Positions 49,189-58,728 of a DNA stretch of 64,000 nt are shown in pieces. This stretch comes from Exiguobacterium aurantiacum DSM 6208 (lineage in GTDB: Bacteria; Bacillota; Bacilli; Exiguobacteriales; Exiguobacteriaceae). The stretch is from assembly GCF_000702585.1 (NCBI RefSeq), contig NZ_JNIQ01000001.1, forward strand, positions 2,485,001 to 2,549,000. Direction: 5' to 3'. Under the pieces are notes generated by a model. That model was not told where the DNA came from and did not search any database. It worked only from the letters and a program-made list of their open reading frames with translations. Within the stretch, counting starts at the first letter, position 1; the number at the start of each line of letters is the position of its first letter. Both the position numbers and the translations under genes were made by a program.

Positions 49189-49605
49189 TCACCTCACTAA
49201 CGCCGCACCGACGATGAGCGAGACACCGATCGAGAGGAGGAACGCCAAAAGCCCGACGGCGATGTTCCCTTTCCCAATCTCTTCGTTCACCTTCAAGGAC
49301 GGGGTCAAAAATTCAAACAACCAATACGTGACGAGAAGCAAGAAGAAACCGAAGCCCCCACCGACCAAAATGTCGACCATCCGATCGTGGTGGCTCTCGA
49401 CGACACGGAAGATGTTGGCGAGGCCGACGACCTTCCCGCCCGTCGCGAGCGCCACGGCGATGTTCCCTTTTTGAATCTCGCGCCAATTGCTGTACGGCGT
49501 CGTCACCTCGAAGATGGCGAGCCCGACGACGATCATGAGCCCGGCGATCGTATACAGACCGAACGACTCGAGCATGACGTTAAACGTTACGTTACCCAAT
49601 AGCAT
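49189..49605 (-). CDS. DUF350 family membrane protein (YshE-like)
   Basis: A 138-residue membrane protein with four segments and an internal repeat: two copies of a segment around WREIQKGNIAVALATGGK (about 41-58) and NEEIGKGNIAVGLLAFLL (about 107-124), typical of DUF350. Function unknown. It lies 7 bases after mutS2, the place of yshE in Bacillus subtilis; GAGG in the mutS2 tail serves as ribosome site. Confidence 0.9.
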   Translation of the reverse strand: MLLGNVTFNVMLESFGLYTIAGLMIVVGLAIFEVTTPYSNWREIQKGNIAVALATGGKVVGLANIFRVVESHHDRMVDILVGGGFGFFLLLVTYWLFEFLTPSLKVNEEIGKGNIAVGLLAFLLSIGVSLIVGAALVR

Positions 49606-49612
49606 CTCGTCC

Positions 49613-51967
49613 TCACTTCAACTCGACGACCGTGACCCCGAGTCCACCTTCGCCCATGCCGCCCGGACGCTGACTCTTCACGTGGCGATGTCCTTTCAAG
49701 AACTCTTGCGTCGCTTGCCGCATCGCGCCCGTACCGAGCCCATGGATGATGCGGACGTTGTCGTAACCCGACACGAGCGCCTCGTCGATATATTTGTCTA
49801 GGCGTGAGAGTCCTTCTTCGACGCGGACCCCGCGCAAGTCGAGCTCCGACTTCGTCGTGCTCTGGCGCTTCAACGAGCTGCCTTTCGCTTTGAGCGGCTG
49901 CTCTTTCGACGGTCCGATTTTCTGAAGGTCGTCCGCTTTGACGTTCACTTTCATGATCCCGACCTGGACGTTGTACTCGTTGTCGTTGATCTGGTTCACG
50001 ATATAGCCTTTTTGATTGAACGTCGTCACTTTCACTTCTTCGCCTTTACTGAACGTACGTTTCTGTTGCGCTTTTTGTTTCACTTTTTGGATCTTTTTAT
50101 CTTGGAGCGTCGGTTTCGCCGATTCGAGCTCTTTCTTCGCGGCGATGATCTCATGCTCTTTGACGATGCCCTGCTCACGCAGCTTCTTCAATCGGTCGAT
50201 GACTTCGTTCGCTTGACGCTTCGCCTGCTCGACCGCCTTGTCGGCTTTCGCCTCGGCCTCGCTATACATCGTGTCGCGTTCTTTCTCGAACTCGGTCATC
50301 TTCGCCTCGAACGCCGCCTGTTCTTCTTCAAGGTCGTGGCGCTTGACGATCAATTCTTGTTCGAGCTGCTCTGCGCGTTGTTTCGCCGACTCGAGCTCGT
50401 TGATCATCGATTCGACCGACTCGGCATCGGTGCCGACATGGCTCCGCGCCTTGTCGATGACGTCGTCGGACAATCCGAGACGACGGCTGATCTCGAACGC
50501 GTTCGAGCGTCCCGGCACGCCGATCAACAGACGATACGTCGGGCTGAGCGACTCGATATCAAACTCCATCGATGCGTTCATGACGCCTTCCCGGTTATAG
50601 GCGTACGCCTTCAATTCCGAGTAGTGCGTCGTCGCGGCCACACGGGCCCCACGGCGCTTCACTTCGTCGAGGATGGCGATGGCGAGCGCGGCCCCTTCTT
50701 GCGGGTCGGTCCCGGCCCCAAGCTCATCGAACAAGACGAGCGACATGAAGTCGATCTTGTCGAGCATGCTGACGATGTTCGTCATGTGCGAACTGAACGT
50801 CGAGAGACTCTGCTCGATTGACTGCTCGTCCCCGATATCGGCATAGACGGCGTCAAACACGGACAGCTCCGTCCCGAAGTCGGCCGGCACGTAGAGACCT
50901 GACTGCACCATGAGCTGAAGCAAACCGATCGTCTTGAGCGTGACCGTCTTACCGCCGGTGTTCGGACCGGTGATGACGAGCGACGTGTAATCCTCGCCGA
51001 GCTCGACCGTGATCGGGACGACCTCGTCGCGAGGGATGAACGGATGACGTGCCTGTTTCAACTTGATTTCTCGGGCGTCGTTCAGCTTCGGCTCGGTCGC
51101 CTTCAACTCATGACCGTACGCGACTTTCGCGAACACGAAGTCGAGTGTGGCGAGCACGTCGAGGTTCGTCACGACCGAATCGGCAACACCGCCGACAAGG
51201 TTCGACAGCTCGCTCAAGATGCGGTCGATCTCGGCGCGTTCTTTCAAGCGCACTTCTTGAATCTCATTGTTGATCGAGACGATTGCCTGCGGCTCGATGA
51301 AGAGCGTCTGACCGGAAGCCGATTGGTCGTGGACGATCCCGCCGAACGCTTGGCGGTACTCTTGTTTCACCGGGACGACGTAACGGTCGTTTCGGATCGT
51401 GACGATGGCGTCCGACAACATCTTGGCGTTGTTGCGGAGGATGTTGTCGATGCGGGAGCGGACGCTGCCCTCGAAGCTACGGAGCTGCGTCCGGAGGCCG
51501 CGCAGTTGCGAGCTCGCCGAGTCTTGGACCGTGCCTTGGTCGTCGATGGCGTGTCGAATCGACTGCTCGACTTCGATCAGTTTCGTCAAACGCTCCGCAT
51601 ACTCGTCGAGGCGCGGGATACGGAGGTCCTCATTGTCCTCGTGGAGCTTCTCGAAGAAGTTCTTCACTTGCCGGCCGCTGTACATGACGGCGGCGACGGC
51701 GAGCAGTTCGCTCGTCGAGAGCACCGAGCCGATGGCGGCCCGCTTCACTTCGGCGCGGACGTCGGTCAGTCCACCGAGCGGGAGTCGGTCACGGAGACGG
51801 ACGACCTCGGTCGCCTCCTTCGTGACGTTCAAATTGGCGAGCACCCGGTCGTATGAGTAATCGGGTTGCATCGTGAGCGCCCGGTCTTTCCCGAGCGAGC
51901 TCGCGGCGTGGGCGGCGAGCTGTTGGCGTAGTTTTTCATATTCTAAAACGCGTAACGCGTGGTCCAT
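49613..51967 (-). CDS. mutS2: Endonuclease MutS2
   Basis: A 784-residue MutS2-type ATPase and nuclease that acts on branched DNA or stalled ribosomes and limits recombination. ATPase motifs: Walker A TGPNTGGKTVTLKT (about 331-344), Walker B LFDELGAGTDPQEGAAL (about 413-429). A coiled-coil follows (about 520-610). The C-terminal Smr nuclease domain has LDLRGVRVEEGLSRLDKYIDEAL (about 707-729) and the RIIHGLGTGAMR motif (about 738-749). No N-terminal mismatch-recognition domain, as expected. ATG 51967 directly abuts the polX stop codon. Confidence 0.96.
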   Translation of the reverse strand: MDHALRVLEYEKLRQQLAAHAASSLGKDRALTMQPDYSYDRVLANLNVTKEATEVVRLRDRLPLGGLTDVRAEVKRAAIGSVLSTSELLAVAAVMYSGRQVKNFFEKLHEDNEDLRIPRLDEYAERLTKLIEVEQSIRHAIDDQGTVQDSASSQLRGLRTQLRSFEGSVRSRIDNILRNNAKMLSDAIVTIRNDRYVVPVKQEYRQAFGGIVHDQSASGQTLFIEPQAIVSINNEIQEVRLKERAEIDRILSELSNLVGGVADSVVTNLDVLATLDFVFAKVAYGHELKATEPKLNDAREIKLKQARHPFIPRDEVVPITVELGEDYTSLVITGPNTGGKTVTLKTIGLLQLMVQSGLYVPADFGTELSVFDAVYADIGDEQSIEQSLSTFSSHMTNIVSMLDKIDFMSLVLFDELGAGTDPQEGAALAIAILDEVKRRGARVAATTHYSELKAYAYNREGVMNASMEFDIESLSPTYRLLIGVPGRSNAFEISRRLGLSDDVIDKARSHVGTDAESVESMINELESAKQRAEQLEQELIVKRHDLEEEQAAFEAKMTEFEKERDTMYSEAEAKADKAVEQAKRQANEVIDRLKKLREQGIVKEHEIIAAKKELESAKPTLQDKKIQKVKQKAQQKRTFSKGEEVKVTTFNQKGYIVNQINDNEYNVQVGIMKVNVKADDLQKIGPSKEQPLKAKGSSLKRQSTTKSELDLRGVRVEEGLSRLDKYIDEALVSGYDNVRIIHGLGTGAMRQATQEFLKGHRHVKSQRPGGMGEGGLGVTVVELK

Positions 51968-53677
51968 CTAGCATGTTCCTTTCTGTCGCTTCGCGTCAAA
52001 GAACGCCTTGGCGTCCTTAAACGAGAGGCAGTTGATGATGTCGGACGGTTCGAGATAGGCCTTACGGGCGTGCAAGACGCCGAGCGCCATATCTTCCATC
52101 ATGTCCGGGTGGTGCGTGTCGGTGTTGATCATCATTTTGACGCCGGCCGCTTTCGCTTTCTTCAACGTCGAGGCCGTCAAATCGAGGCGGTTCGGGTTGG
52201 CGTTCAACTCGAGCGCCGTGCCCGTCTCTTTCGCGAGGGCGATCAAGCGCTCCTCGTCGATCGGATAGCCGTCACGGCGTCCGATGAGTCGGCCCGTCGG
52301 ATGAGCGATGACGTTGACGTAAGGCGAACGACAGGCGTTCTCGAGCCGGGACATGATCTCGTCGACCGATTGGTCCATCTTTGAGTGGATCGAGGCGACG
52401 ACGTAGTCGAGCGTCGCTAAAAACTCCGGCTCATAGTCGAGCGTGCCGTCAGGCCGGATATCCATCTCGACGCCGCGCAACACGTGCATGTCGTGCTTCT
52501 TCGCGGCTTCGAGAATTTCTTCCCCTTGCGCTTCGAGACGTTCCTCGGTCAAGCCGTTGACGAACGTCATGTACTTGCCATGATCGGTGATGGCGATCCA
52601 TTCATAGCCGCGCGCTTTCATCGCCGCGACGAGCTCGTCGACCGTCAACTTCCCGTCCGACCAGACCGTGTGCATGTGGGCGTCGGCCTTGATGTCGTCG
52701 AGTGTGACGAGTTTCGACAAGTCGTGCTCGAACTCGAGGTTTCCTGCCCGCAGCTCGGGCGGGATGAACGGCAAGCCGTAACGCTCGAACAGCTCCGCTT
52801 CCGTCTCCGGTTGCCAGAGGCCGCCCGCCGTCTCGACGCCGTACTCGGAGATCGACTCGCCTTTTGCTTTCGCGAGCTGGCGCATGCGGACGTTATGGTC
52901 TTTCGAACCGGTGAAGTGGTGGAGCGTCGCAGCGAATGCGCCGGGTTCGACCATCCGGAAGTCGACCGACACCATCTCTTCGCGTTCGAGGACGAGCGAT
53001 ACTTTCGTTTCCCCGGCCGCGATGACTTCATTGATGAACGGGAGCTCGAGCAGCTTGTCCCGGAGGGCGACCGGTTCTTCGGTCGCGATGATGAAGTCCA
53101 AGTCTTTACACGTCTCTTCGGCCCGGCGGAAGCTACCCCCGACCGAATGACGGAGGACGAGTGGTTCGTTTTCGAGCACGGTCTCGATCTCTTCGACGAC
53201 CGGACGCATCATCGCGTACGATAGGCGTTCCGGGCGCGACTCGAGGTTTTTCGCCGCGGCGAGCAGTTTCTCGACGCTCTTCGCGCCGAAGCGCGGGAGC
53301 TCGGAAGCCGTCCCGTCTTCGAGGACGCGGATGAGCGAATCCAAGTCGACGACCCCGATCTCACGGAGTTGCGCGAGCTTCTTGCCGCCAAGCCCTTGAA
53401 TCTTGAGTAATTTCATCAGACCGAACGGGATCTCTTCTTGGAGCGACTCGAGCACTTCGCTCCGCCCCGTGTCACGCCATTCTTCGAGCACGGCCGCCGT
53501 GCCTTTACCGATGCCTGGGATCGTCGTCAAATCCTCGATCTCATCGAGTTCAAGTTCTGAGTTCTCGAGCGCCGTCGCGGCTTTCCGGAAGGCGTTGATT
53601 TTGAACGGGTTCTCCCCTTTGATTTCCATGTATTGTGCGATCTTTTCGAGCAGCATCATCGCTTCAACTTTATTCAT
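51968..53677 (-). CDS. polX: DNA polymerase/3'-5' exonuclease PolX
   Basis: A 569-residue family X polymerase with gap-filling base-excision repair activity. Order: N-terminal 8-kDa helix-hairpin-helix region (TTIPGIGKGTAAVLEEW, about 47-63; KIQGLGGKKLAQLREIG, about 92-108), polymerase palm with GSFRRAEETCKDLDFIIAT (about 181-199), and a C-terminal PHP nuclease with DAHMHTVWSDG (about 337-347), ITDHGKYM and PNPNRLDL regions. ATG 53677 follows GGGGGA. It forms an operon with mutS2. Confidence 0.96.
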   Translation of the reverse strand: MNKVEAMMLLEKIAQYMEIKGENPFKINAFRKAATALENSELELDEIEDLTTIPGIGKGTAAVLEEWRDTGRSEVLESLQEEIPFGLMKLLKIQGLGGKKLAQLREIGVVDLDSLIRVLEDGTASELPRFGAKSVEKLLAAAKNLESRPERLSYAMMRPVVEEIETVLENEPLVLRHSVGGSFRRAEETCKDLDFIIATEEPVALRDKLLELPFINEVIAAGETKVSLVLEREEMVSVDFRMVEPGAFAATLHHFTGSKDHNVRMRQLAKAKGESISEYGVETAGGLWQPETEAELFERYGLPFIPPELRAGNLEFEHDLSKLVTLDDIKADAHMHTVWSDGKLTVDELVAAMKARGYEWIAITDHGKYMTFVNGLTEERLEAQGEEILEAAKKHDMHVLRGVEMDIRPDGTLDYEPEFLATLDYVVASIHSKMDQSVDEIMSRLENACRSPYVNVIAHPTGRLIGRRDGYPIDEERLIALAKETGTALELNANPNRLDLTASTLKKAKAAGVKMMINTDTHHPDMMEDMALGVLHARKAYLEPSDIINCLSFKDAKAFFDAKRQKGTC

Positions 53678-53697
53678 AACTTTTCCCCCTTATCCAT

Positions 53698-53746
53698 ACA
53701 GAAAAGGCCGAGACACAAGCACTTGCTTGCATTCCGGCCTGTCGTG
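53698..53746 (-). terminator. Terminator-like hairpin between cvpA and polX
   Basis: AGGCCG and CGGCCT form the outer stem with an inner GCAAGCA/TGCTTGT dyad and TTTTC follows on the minus strand, at the cvpA stop. It may attenuate rather than stop transcription into polX. Confidence 0.6.
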
Positions 53747-54283
53747 TCACAGCATCTTATTCGAGAACCATTCCGAAAGATACGGTGTATCTTGAATGAT
53801 GAACGTCGCAAGCGACGAGTTGTCGACGGCGTTTTGCACACCGGCCATCGGGACGAACGCGATCACCCAAAGGATGAAGAACGTGATGACGTACGACTCG
53901 AAGAATCCGAGGACGGCACCGATAATCCCTTTCAATTGACGCAAGATCGGCAAGTCCGTCAAGAAGTCGAGCATCGACAAGATGAGATGCAAGACGAGTT
54001 TCGTGATGACGAACAAGACGACGAACCAGAAGACGTTATAAAACGTCATCTCGATCCCTGAGAGCGAGTTCAAGTCGAGCACACCGCCTGGGAGCGTCCC
54101 GTCAAGTTGCGACGGATATGGGATCCATAGTTTGAACGCTTCGGCGAGGTCCCGGTAATAGGCGTTGGCGACGATAAAACTGATGATGAGCGCGACCCAA
54201 TGGCCGAGCTGTAGAATCGCCCCACGGCGGAAACCGTTGACGATTCCGATAAACAAGAAAAACAGTATAAGTAGAGTAACCAT
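53747..54283 (-). CDS. cvpA: CvpA family membrane protein
   Basis: A 178-residue protein with four membrane segments, in the YshB/CvpA family (named for colicin V production). It has MVTLLILFFLFIGIVNGFRRGAILQLGHWVALIISFIVANAYYRDLAEAF at the start and LTDLPILRQLKGIIGAVLGFFESYVITFFILWVIAF near 120-155. Function in Bacillota is unclear. It lies between zapA and polX as in Bacillus subtilis. Confidence 0.92.
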   Translation of the reverse strand: MVTLLILFFLFIGIVNGFRRGAILQLGHWVALIISFIVANAYYRDLAEAFKLWIPYPSQLDGTLPGGVLDLNSLSGIEMTFYNVFWFVVLFVITKLVLHLILSMLDFLTDLPILRQLKGIIGAVLGFFESYVITFFILWVIAFVPMAGVQNAVDNSSLATFIIQDTPYLSEWFSNKML

Positions 54284-54291
54284 ATAGTAAT

Positions 54292-54513
54292 TTATTCTCC
54301 CGTATTTCGTTTAGATTTGACGTGATCGCTCGCGATTTGAATGGCCGCGAGAACCGCCGCCTGACGAGCGTCTAAATGAGGGGACTGTTCACGAATCTCA
54401 CGGATCTTACTATCGACGAGAAAGCCCACTTCCCTCACATGATCGGCTGGCTCCTCGCTCACAATCGTATAATCTTGACCCGCGATGTGGATCGTTGTTC
54501 GTTGTACCTGCAC
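54292..54513 (-). CDS. zapA: Cell division protein ZapA
   Basis: A 73-residue FtsZ-ring stabiliser. The globular head (MQVQRTTIHIAGQDYTIVSEEPADHVREVGFLVDSKIREI) is followed by the start of the coiled-coil (QSPHLDARQAAVLAAIQIASD). GTG start at 54513 after GGAGGGGTGACGC. It is shorter than the E. coli type, typical of the Bacillus type. First gene of zapA-cvpA. Confidence 0.93.
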   Translation of the reverse strand: MQVQRTTIHIAGQDYTIVSEEPADHVREVGFLVDSKIREIREQSPHLDARQAAVLAAIQIASDHVKSKRNTGE

Positions 54514-54732
54514 GCGTCACCCCTCCTTTACGTCTATTCAAAATTAATCATAACATCGATTGTATATTAGGAAAAGAAGAAGCCCCTTCCTTTTATGCGA
54601 CAACAATTTATGTTACCCTATTTCAAAGTTGTCAAACGTCAATCTTCGTTGAAAATGAAAAGATAGGTTGGCAATCGCGCTGGAAATGTGCGAAAATAGC
54701 AACAATTCAAACATTTAGAAAGGATGATTTAT

Positions 54733-55938
54733 TTGAAATTACGAATTGGCCTTCTAGGTCGCATCATCATCGCTATCGCGTTTGGTATTTTAATCGGTAG
54801 CCTCGTACCAGAAAGCCAGAGCTGGATTGTACGGACGTTCGTCACGTTCAACACGATTTTCGGACAGTTCTTAGGCTTCGCTATCCCACTCATCATTCTC
54901 GCCTTTATCATCCCGGGCATCGGGGAGCTCGGAAAAGGTGCCGGCAAACTTGTCGGCTTGACGGCCGTCATCGCTTACTTGTCGACAATCGTCGCCGGTA
55001 CGCTCGCTTACTTTGCGACGAGCAACTTGTTCCCGCAAATCTTGGCTCGCGATACGGCGTCAGCTGAAAACCCAGAAGAAGCACTACTTAGCGGATTCTT
55101 GAACTTCGAGATTCCACCCGTGTTCGGTGTCATGACCGCGCTCGTTCTCGCTTTCGTGATCGGAATCGGGATTGCCGCGATTGAAAGCAAGCGCTCACTC
55201 GACCTTGCCATGGATTTCCGCGATATCATTGAACTTGTCATCAGCAAAGTCATCATTCCACTCTTACCGATTCACATCGCCGGAATTTTCATGAACATGA
55301 CTTACGCCGGTCAAGTCGCCGAGATCCTCTCGGTGTTCTCGCTCGTCTTCGTCACGATCATCGTCCTTCATGCGACGATGCTCATGATTCAATACTCGAT
55401 CGCAGGCGGCCTCAACAAAGAGAACCCGCTCAAGTTGCTCAGAACGATGATGCCGGCTTACTTCACAGCCATCGGGACGCAATCATCGGCAGCAACGATC
55501 CCGGTCACGCTTCGCCAAGCGAAAGCGAACAACGTCGACGAAGGCGTCGCCAACTTCGTCGTTCCACTCTGTGCGACGATCCACTTGTCTGGTTCGACGA
55601 TCACGCTCACATCGGTCGGTGTCGCGCTCATGTACTTGAACGGCATGCCGATGTCATACGCGATCGTACTCCCGTTCATCCTCGCCCTAGGCGTCACGAT
55701 GATCGCGGCACCAGGTGTCCCTGGTGGAGCCGTCATGGCCTCACTCGGACTGTTCGGCTCGATCCTCGGCTTCGACGCGACGATGCAAAGCTTGGTCATC
55801 GCGCTCTACTTGGCGCAAGATAGCTTCGGTACAGCGACGAACGTCACAGGTGACGGTGCCATCGCGAAAATCGTCCACTACTTCAAACGTCATACGAAAC
55901 TTCTCGACGATCCAAAAGCACGCGAAGAAATCGCATAA
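54733..55938 (+). CDS. Dicarboxylate/amino acid:cation symporter (DAACS family)
   Basis: A 401-residue secondary transporter of the glutamate/aspartate/dicarboxylate or cystine type. About eight membrane helices and two re-entrant loops. The serine-rich AIGTQSSAATIPVT (about 257-270) and the NGxx-like IHLSGSTITLTSVG, PGVPGGAVMASLG and DSFGTATNVTGDGA motifs are DAACS marks. I use TTG 54733 (MKLRIGLLGRI), 6 bases after AAAGGATG, rather than the ATG at 54724, which sits too close to it. Substrate (glutamate, C4-dicarboxylate, or cystine) not set by sequence. Confidence 0.88.
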   Translation: MKLRIGLLGRIIIAIAFGILIGSLVPESQSWIVRTFVTFNTIFGQFLGFAIPLIILAFIIPGIGELGKGAGKLVGLTAVIAYLSTIVAGTLAYFATSNLFPQILARDTASAENPEEALLSGFLNFEIPPVFGVMTALVLAFVIGIGIAAIESKRSLDLAMDFRDIIELVISKVIIPLLPIHIAGIFMNMTYAGQVAEILSVFSLVFVTIIVLHATMLMIQYSIAGGLNKENPLKLLRTMMPAYFTAIGTQSSAATIPVTLRQAKANNVDEGVANFVVPLCATIHLSGSTITLTSVGVALMYLNGMPMSYAIVLPFILALGVTMIAAPGVPGGAVMASLGLFGSILGFDATMQSLVIALYLAQDSFGTATNVTGDGAIAKIVHYFKRHTKLLDDPKAREEIA

Positions 55939-55945
55939 CGTGCTC

Positions 55946-55976
55946 AACGGGCAAGCCTAACGGTTTGCCCGTTTTT
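55946..55976 (+). terminator. Intrinsic terminator after the DAACS gene
   Basis: AACGGGCAA pairs with TTGCCCGTT, then TTTTC, 8 bases after the stop. Confidence 0.85.
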
Positions 55977-56000
55977 CATACATACAAGGGGGAAAACGGA

Positions 56001-56846
56001 ATGGAATTCAAGGTTTGGACCAATCCCGATGCGTTCGCAGAGCGCGTCTTGCCGGAATTGATGAAGCGAGAAGCTGAGCACAGTCTGATGATTGGTATCC
56101 TCGGTAACATCCAGCGCGGCGTCTACCCTACATATCACCAGCTGACGGTCGAGGACGACGGGCAGCTGCTCGCCATCATGCAAGTCACGCCCCCGCATCC
56201 GCTCAACTACATCATCGTGGACGCTTCACATGCGCGAGACGTTCACTTAACGGCCATTCCGGCATTATTGGAACGGGACATCCCGTTCACCGAAATCGTG
56301 TCGGAACGAGTCCACGCCGAGTCGTTCGCTGCCCTCTGGCGCGAACATACAGGACGAAACGTCTCGCCATTCATGGCTCAAGGGTTGTACCGTCTCGAGC
56401 GCGTGAACGAGATCAAGATGGCCGAAGGGACGATGCGCCATGCGACGACAGACGATCAAGCACTGTTAGAGGACTGGTATCGCGCCTTCGAACGAGATTC
56501 GGGACTTGACCCGTCCGAGACGGAGAAAGTCGTCCGTACCGTCACTATGATGATCGAGAACGACGACGCCGTCATTTGGGAAGTCGACGGCACGCCCGTC
56601 TCATGCGCCAAACGCTCAAGGCCGACCGAGAACGGCGTCACCGTCTCGTTCGTCTACACCGTTCCCGAGCGGCGTGGGAACGGCTACGCCCGCTCCATCG
56701 TCGCCGAGCTCAGCCGTGAGCTATTGAAGACGAAACGCTTTTGTACGCTCTACACCGATTTGACCAATCCGACATCGAACAAGATCTATCAAGAAGTCGG
56801 CTATGAACCGATCATGGAGTCTTCATGGATCCGACTCGCTAGATGA
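56001..56846 (+). CDS. GNAT family N-acetyltransferase
   Basis: A 281-residue protein with an N-terminal half of unclear fold (about 1-150) and a C-terminal GNAT domain (about 150-281) with VSFVYTVPERRGNGYARSIVAELSRELL (about 215-242), the acetyl-CoA-binding motif A (RRGNGYA). The C-terminal YTDLTNPTSNKIYQEVGYEP is the usual GNAT end. Acceptor unknown. ATG 56001 follows AAGGGGG. Confidence 0.87.
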   Translation: MEFKVWTNPDAFAERVLPELMKREAEHSLMIGILGNIQRGVYPTYHQLTVEDDGQLLAIMQVTPPHPLNYIIVDASHARDVHLTAIPALLERDIPFTEIVSERVHAESFAALWREHTGRNVSPFMAQGLYRLERVNEIKMAEGTMRHATTDDQALLEDWYRAFERDSGLDPSETEKVVRTVTMMIENDDAVIWEVDGTPVSCAKRSRPTENGVTVSFVYTVPERRGNGYARSIVAELSRELLKTKRFCTLYTDLTNPTSNKIYQEVGYEPIMESSWIRLAR

Positions 56847-56889
56847 ATCGCCCCGACTCCCCTATACTAATAGGTGGAGGCGATTTTTT

Positions 56890-57087
56890 ATGAGGCATTG
56901 GTGGAATCAAATCCCGAAACGGGTCCGTCTCGTCGTAGCGACCGTGCTCATCGGCTCGGTCGTCGCTTATATGATGATCGTCGGCGGCATGAGCGTCCTT
57001 GACGACCCGAACTGGGACACGCTCTGGTTGAGCGTCCTCGGCGCCGCCTTGTTGACGTTCATCAGTTACCGGGCAACAAAAAAGTGA
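56890..57087 (+). CDS. Small two-span membrane protein
   Basis: A 65-residue protein, MRHWWNQIPKRVRLVVATVLIGSVV..., with two hydrophobic segments (about 12-32 and 44-58) and a basic N-terminus. The ATG at 56890 follows GGAGG by 9 bases; the longer frame lies inside the GNAT gene. I do not recognise it. Confidence 0.65.
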   Translation: MRHWWNQIPKRVRLVVATVLIGSVVAYMMIVGGMSVLDDPNWDTLWLSVLGAALLTFISYRATKK

Positions 57088-57114
57088 TCGACGCGTTCGT
57101 CGATCACTTTGTCT
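57078..57114. terminator. Bidirectional terminator between small membrane protein and M23 gene
   Basis: AAAGTGATCGACG (57081-57093), loop cgtt, CGTCGATCACTTT (57098-57110), with A/T tracts on both sides. It overlaps the stop of the small membrane protein gene. Confidence 0.88.
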
Positions 57115-57118
57115 GTTA

Positions 57119-58438
57119 TTAGAAGAATGAAGCTGGGTTGACCGTGTTGCCCGCGCTCGAAGACGAGTACGAGTAACCGCCACGGTGGATCTCGAAGTGA
57201 AGGTGTGACCCTGTCGAGTTACCTGTGCTACCCATGCCACCGATATGTTGGCCTTGTGAGACACGTTGTCCGGCCGAGACCGACACTGAGCTCAAGTGAG
57301 CGTATACTGTCGTCCACACTTGTCCGTTAATGACGTGTGTGATGATGACGTGGTTCCCGTAAGCTCCGCCCCATCCTGCAGTCGTGACCGTACCCGTTTG
57401 TGCCGCACGAATCGGCGTGCCTACTGGTGCAGCCAAGTCAATACCGTTATGGAACGTATAACCGTTCACTCCGCTCGCTGGTCCCCATCCTTGTGTGAGA
57501 CGGCCGCCAGACGGACGTTGGAACATACCACCGCTCGCTGGAGCAGACGCTGCTGGCGTCGCTGCCGCTGCGCTCGATGAAGAAGACGCGGTTGCGTTCG
57601 AAGCTTGCTTTTTCTTCGCTGCTGCCGCAGCCGCTGCCGCTTCAGCTTCTGCTTTGCGCTTCGCTTCTTCGGCCGCACGACGTTGCGCTTCAATCTCAGC
57701 CTTGATTGACGCTTCTTGGGCTTGGAGTGTCGACTCCATTTCCTTCAAGCTCATCAACTTCGATTCGAATTTGATTTTCTCAGCGTTCAATTTTTTAACT
57801 TTCGCTGCGCGCTCTTTCATTTTCTTGTCGAGTGCCGCTTTGCGTTCTTCAAGCTGCTCTTTTTGTGTGACGAGGGCATCGCGCTCTGATTTGAGCTCCG
57901 CCTGTGCAGCTGCGAGCTTCTCTTTCGTCGCTTGATACTCTTCGAAGATTTGCTTGTCGTTCTCTTGGATCGTACCGGCCGTGATCATCCGTGTGATCAA
58001 GTCGCCGAAGTCTTTCGAACCGAAGATGAACTCCGCCCAGTTGATCGACGTGCCGCCGTTCTTTTGCATCGTCGCCATGCGCTCTTTCATGAGTTCTTCT
58101 TGAGCTTTCATTTTCGCTTCGTACTTTTTGATTTGAGCCTCAAGCTCTTTAATCTTTTCTTGTGTCGCACGAATCTCAGCTTTCTTTTGAGCCACGTCGT
58201 TGATGACCTCTTGGAGTTGAGCGTCTAACTTGTTGATCTCTTGCTGCTCTTTGCTGATTGCTCGCTCACGCGATTGAATCGATGAGTTCGCCTTTGACTG
58301 TTCAGAACTATTCTGTTGTTGCTGCTGCTGGACTTTCTTTTGCTTGTCTGTGAGTGACGCCGCAAAACCAGGAGTCGTGCCGCTGATAAGAAGAGTCCCT
58401 AGAGTGACGGTTGCCGCAAGTTTCTTCAAGTTGATCAA
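57119..58438 (-). CDS. Secreted coiled-coil M23 peptidoglycan hydrolase
   Basis: A 439-residue exported cell-wall enzyme. A signal peptide ends near GTTPGFAA-SL (about 27). A PcsB/CwlO-type coiled-coil region (about 30-255) has long heptads (KELEAQIKKYEAKMKAQEELMKERM). An Ala/Lys/Ser-rich linker (about 262-300) precedes the M23 domain (about 315-439), with HNGIDLAAPVGTPI, ITHVINGQ, VYAHL, and HLHFEIH zinc-ligand motifs, so catalysis should work. The start is TTG 58438, after GGAGGGA; no ATG is near. FtsEX is not adjacent here. Confidence 0.92.
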   Translation of the reverse strand: MINLKKLAATVTLGTLLISGTTPGFAASLTDKQKKVQQQQQQNSSEQSKANSSIQSRERAISKEQQEINKLDAQLQEVINDVAQKKAEIRATQEKIKELEAQIKKYEAKMKAQEELMKERMATMQKNGGTSINWAEFIFGSKDFGDLITRMITAGTIQENDKQIFEEYQATKEKLAAAQAELKSERDALVTQKEQLEERKAALDKKMKERAAKVKKLNAEKIKFESKLMSLKEMESTLQAQEASIKAEIEAQRRAAEEAKRKAEAEAAAAAAAAKKKQASNATASSSSSAAAATPAASAPASGGMFQRPSGGRLTQGWGPASGVNGYTFHNGIDLAAPVGTPIRAAQTGTVTTAGWGGAYGNHVIITHVINGQVWTTVYAHLSSVSVSAGQRVSQGQHIGGMGSTGNSTGSHLHFEIHRGGYSYSSSSAGNTVNPASFF

Positions 58439-58468
58439 TGTGCTTCCCTCCGCTGAGTCGTGTGAATT

Positions 58469-58497
58469 TCTATATATAATAGATCAATGTTTGTCGA
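58469..58497 (-). promoter_or_regulatory. Probable sigma-A promoter for the M23 gene
   Basis: Minus strand TCGACA (58492-58497), 17-base spacer, TATAGA (58469-58474), 31 bases before the TTG start. Confidence 0.5.
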
Positions 58498-58673
58498 TTC
58501 ATGACGAGAACCATTCTCGCCCTGTGACTCATTATAGCAATCTAAACCTAAAGTTATTTTACACTTATATTTCATTCGCATTACATTGACCTGATTTAGG
58601 TTTTATCGTTAAAAAAACGTGGGTATATAAGGGGATTTTCTCGATTTCTTGTCATAAAGAAGATTTATAAAAA

Positions 58674-58702
58674 AAGAAAAACGCTTCGTGGAAGCGCTTT
58701 TC
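58674..58702 (-). terminator. Intrinsic terminator after the VanZ-like gene
   Basis: CGCTTC (58682-58687), loop gtg, GAAGCG (58691-58696), then TTTTTCTTTTT on the minus strand, about 30 bases after the stop. Confidence 0.8.
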
Positions 58703-58728
58703 ACATAACAACCTATCACATTTTTGTT

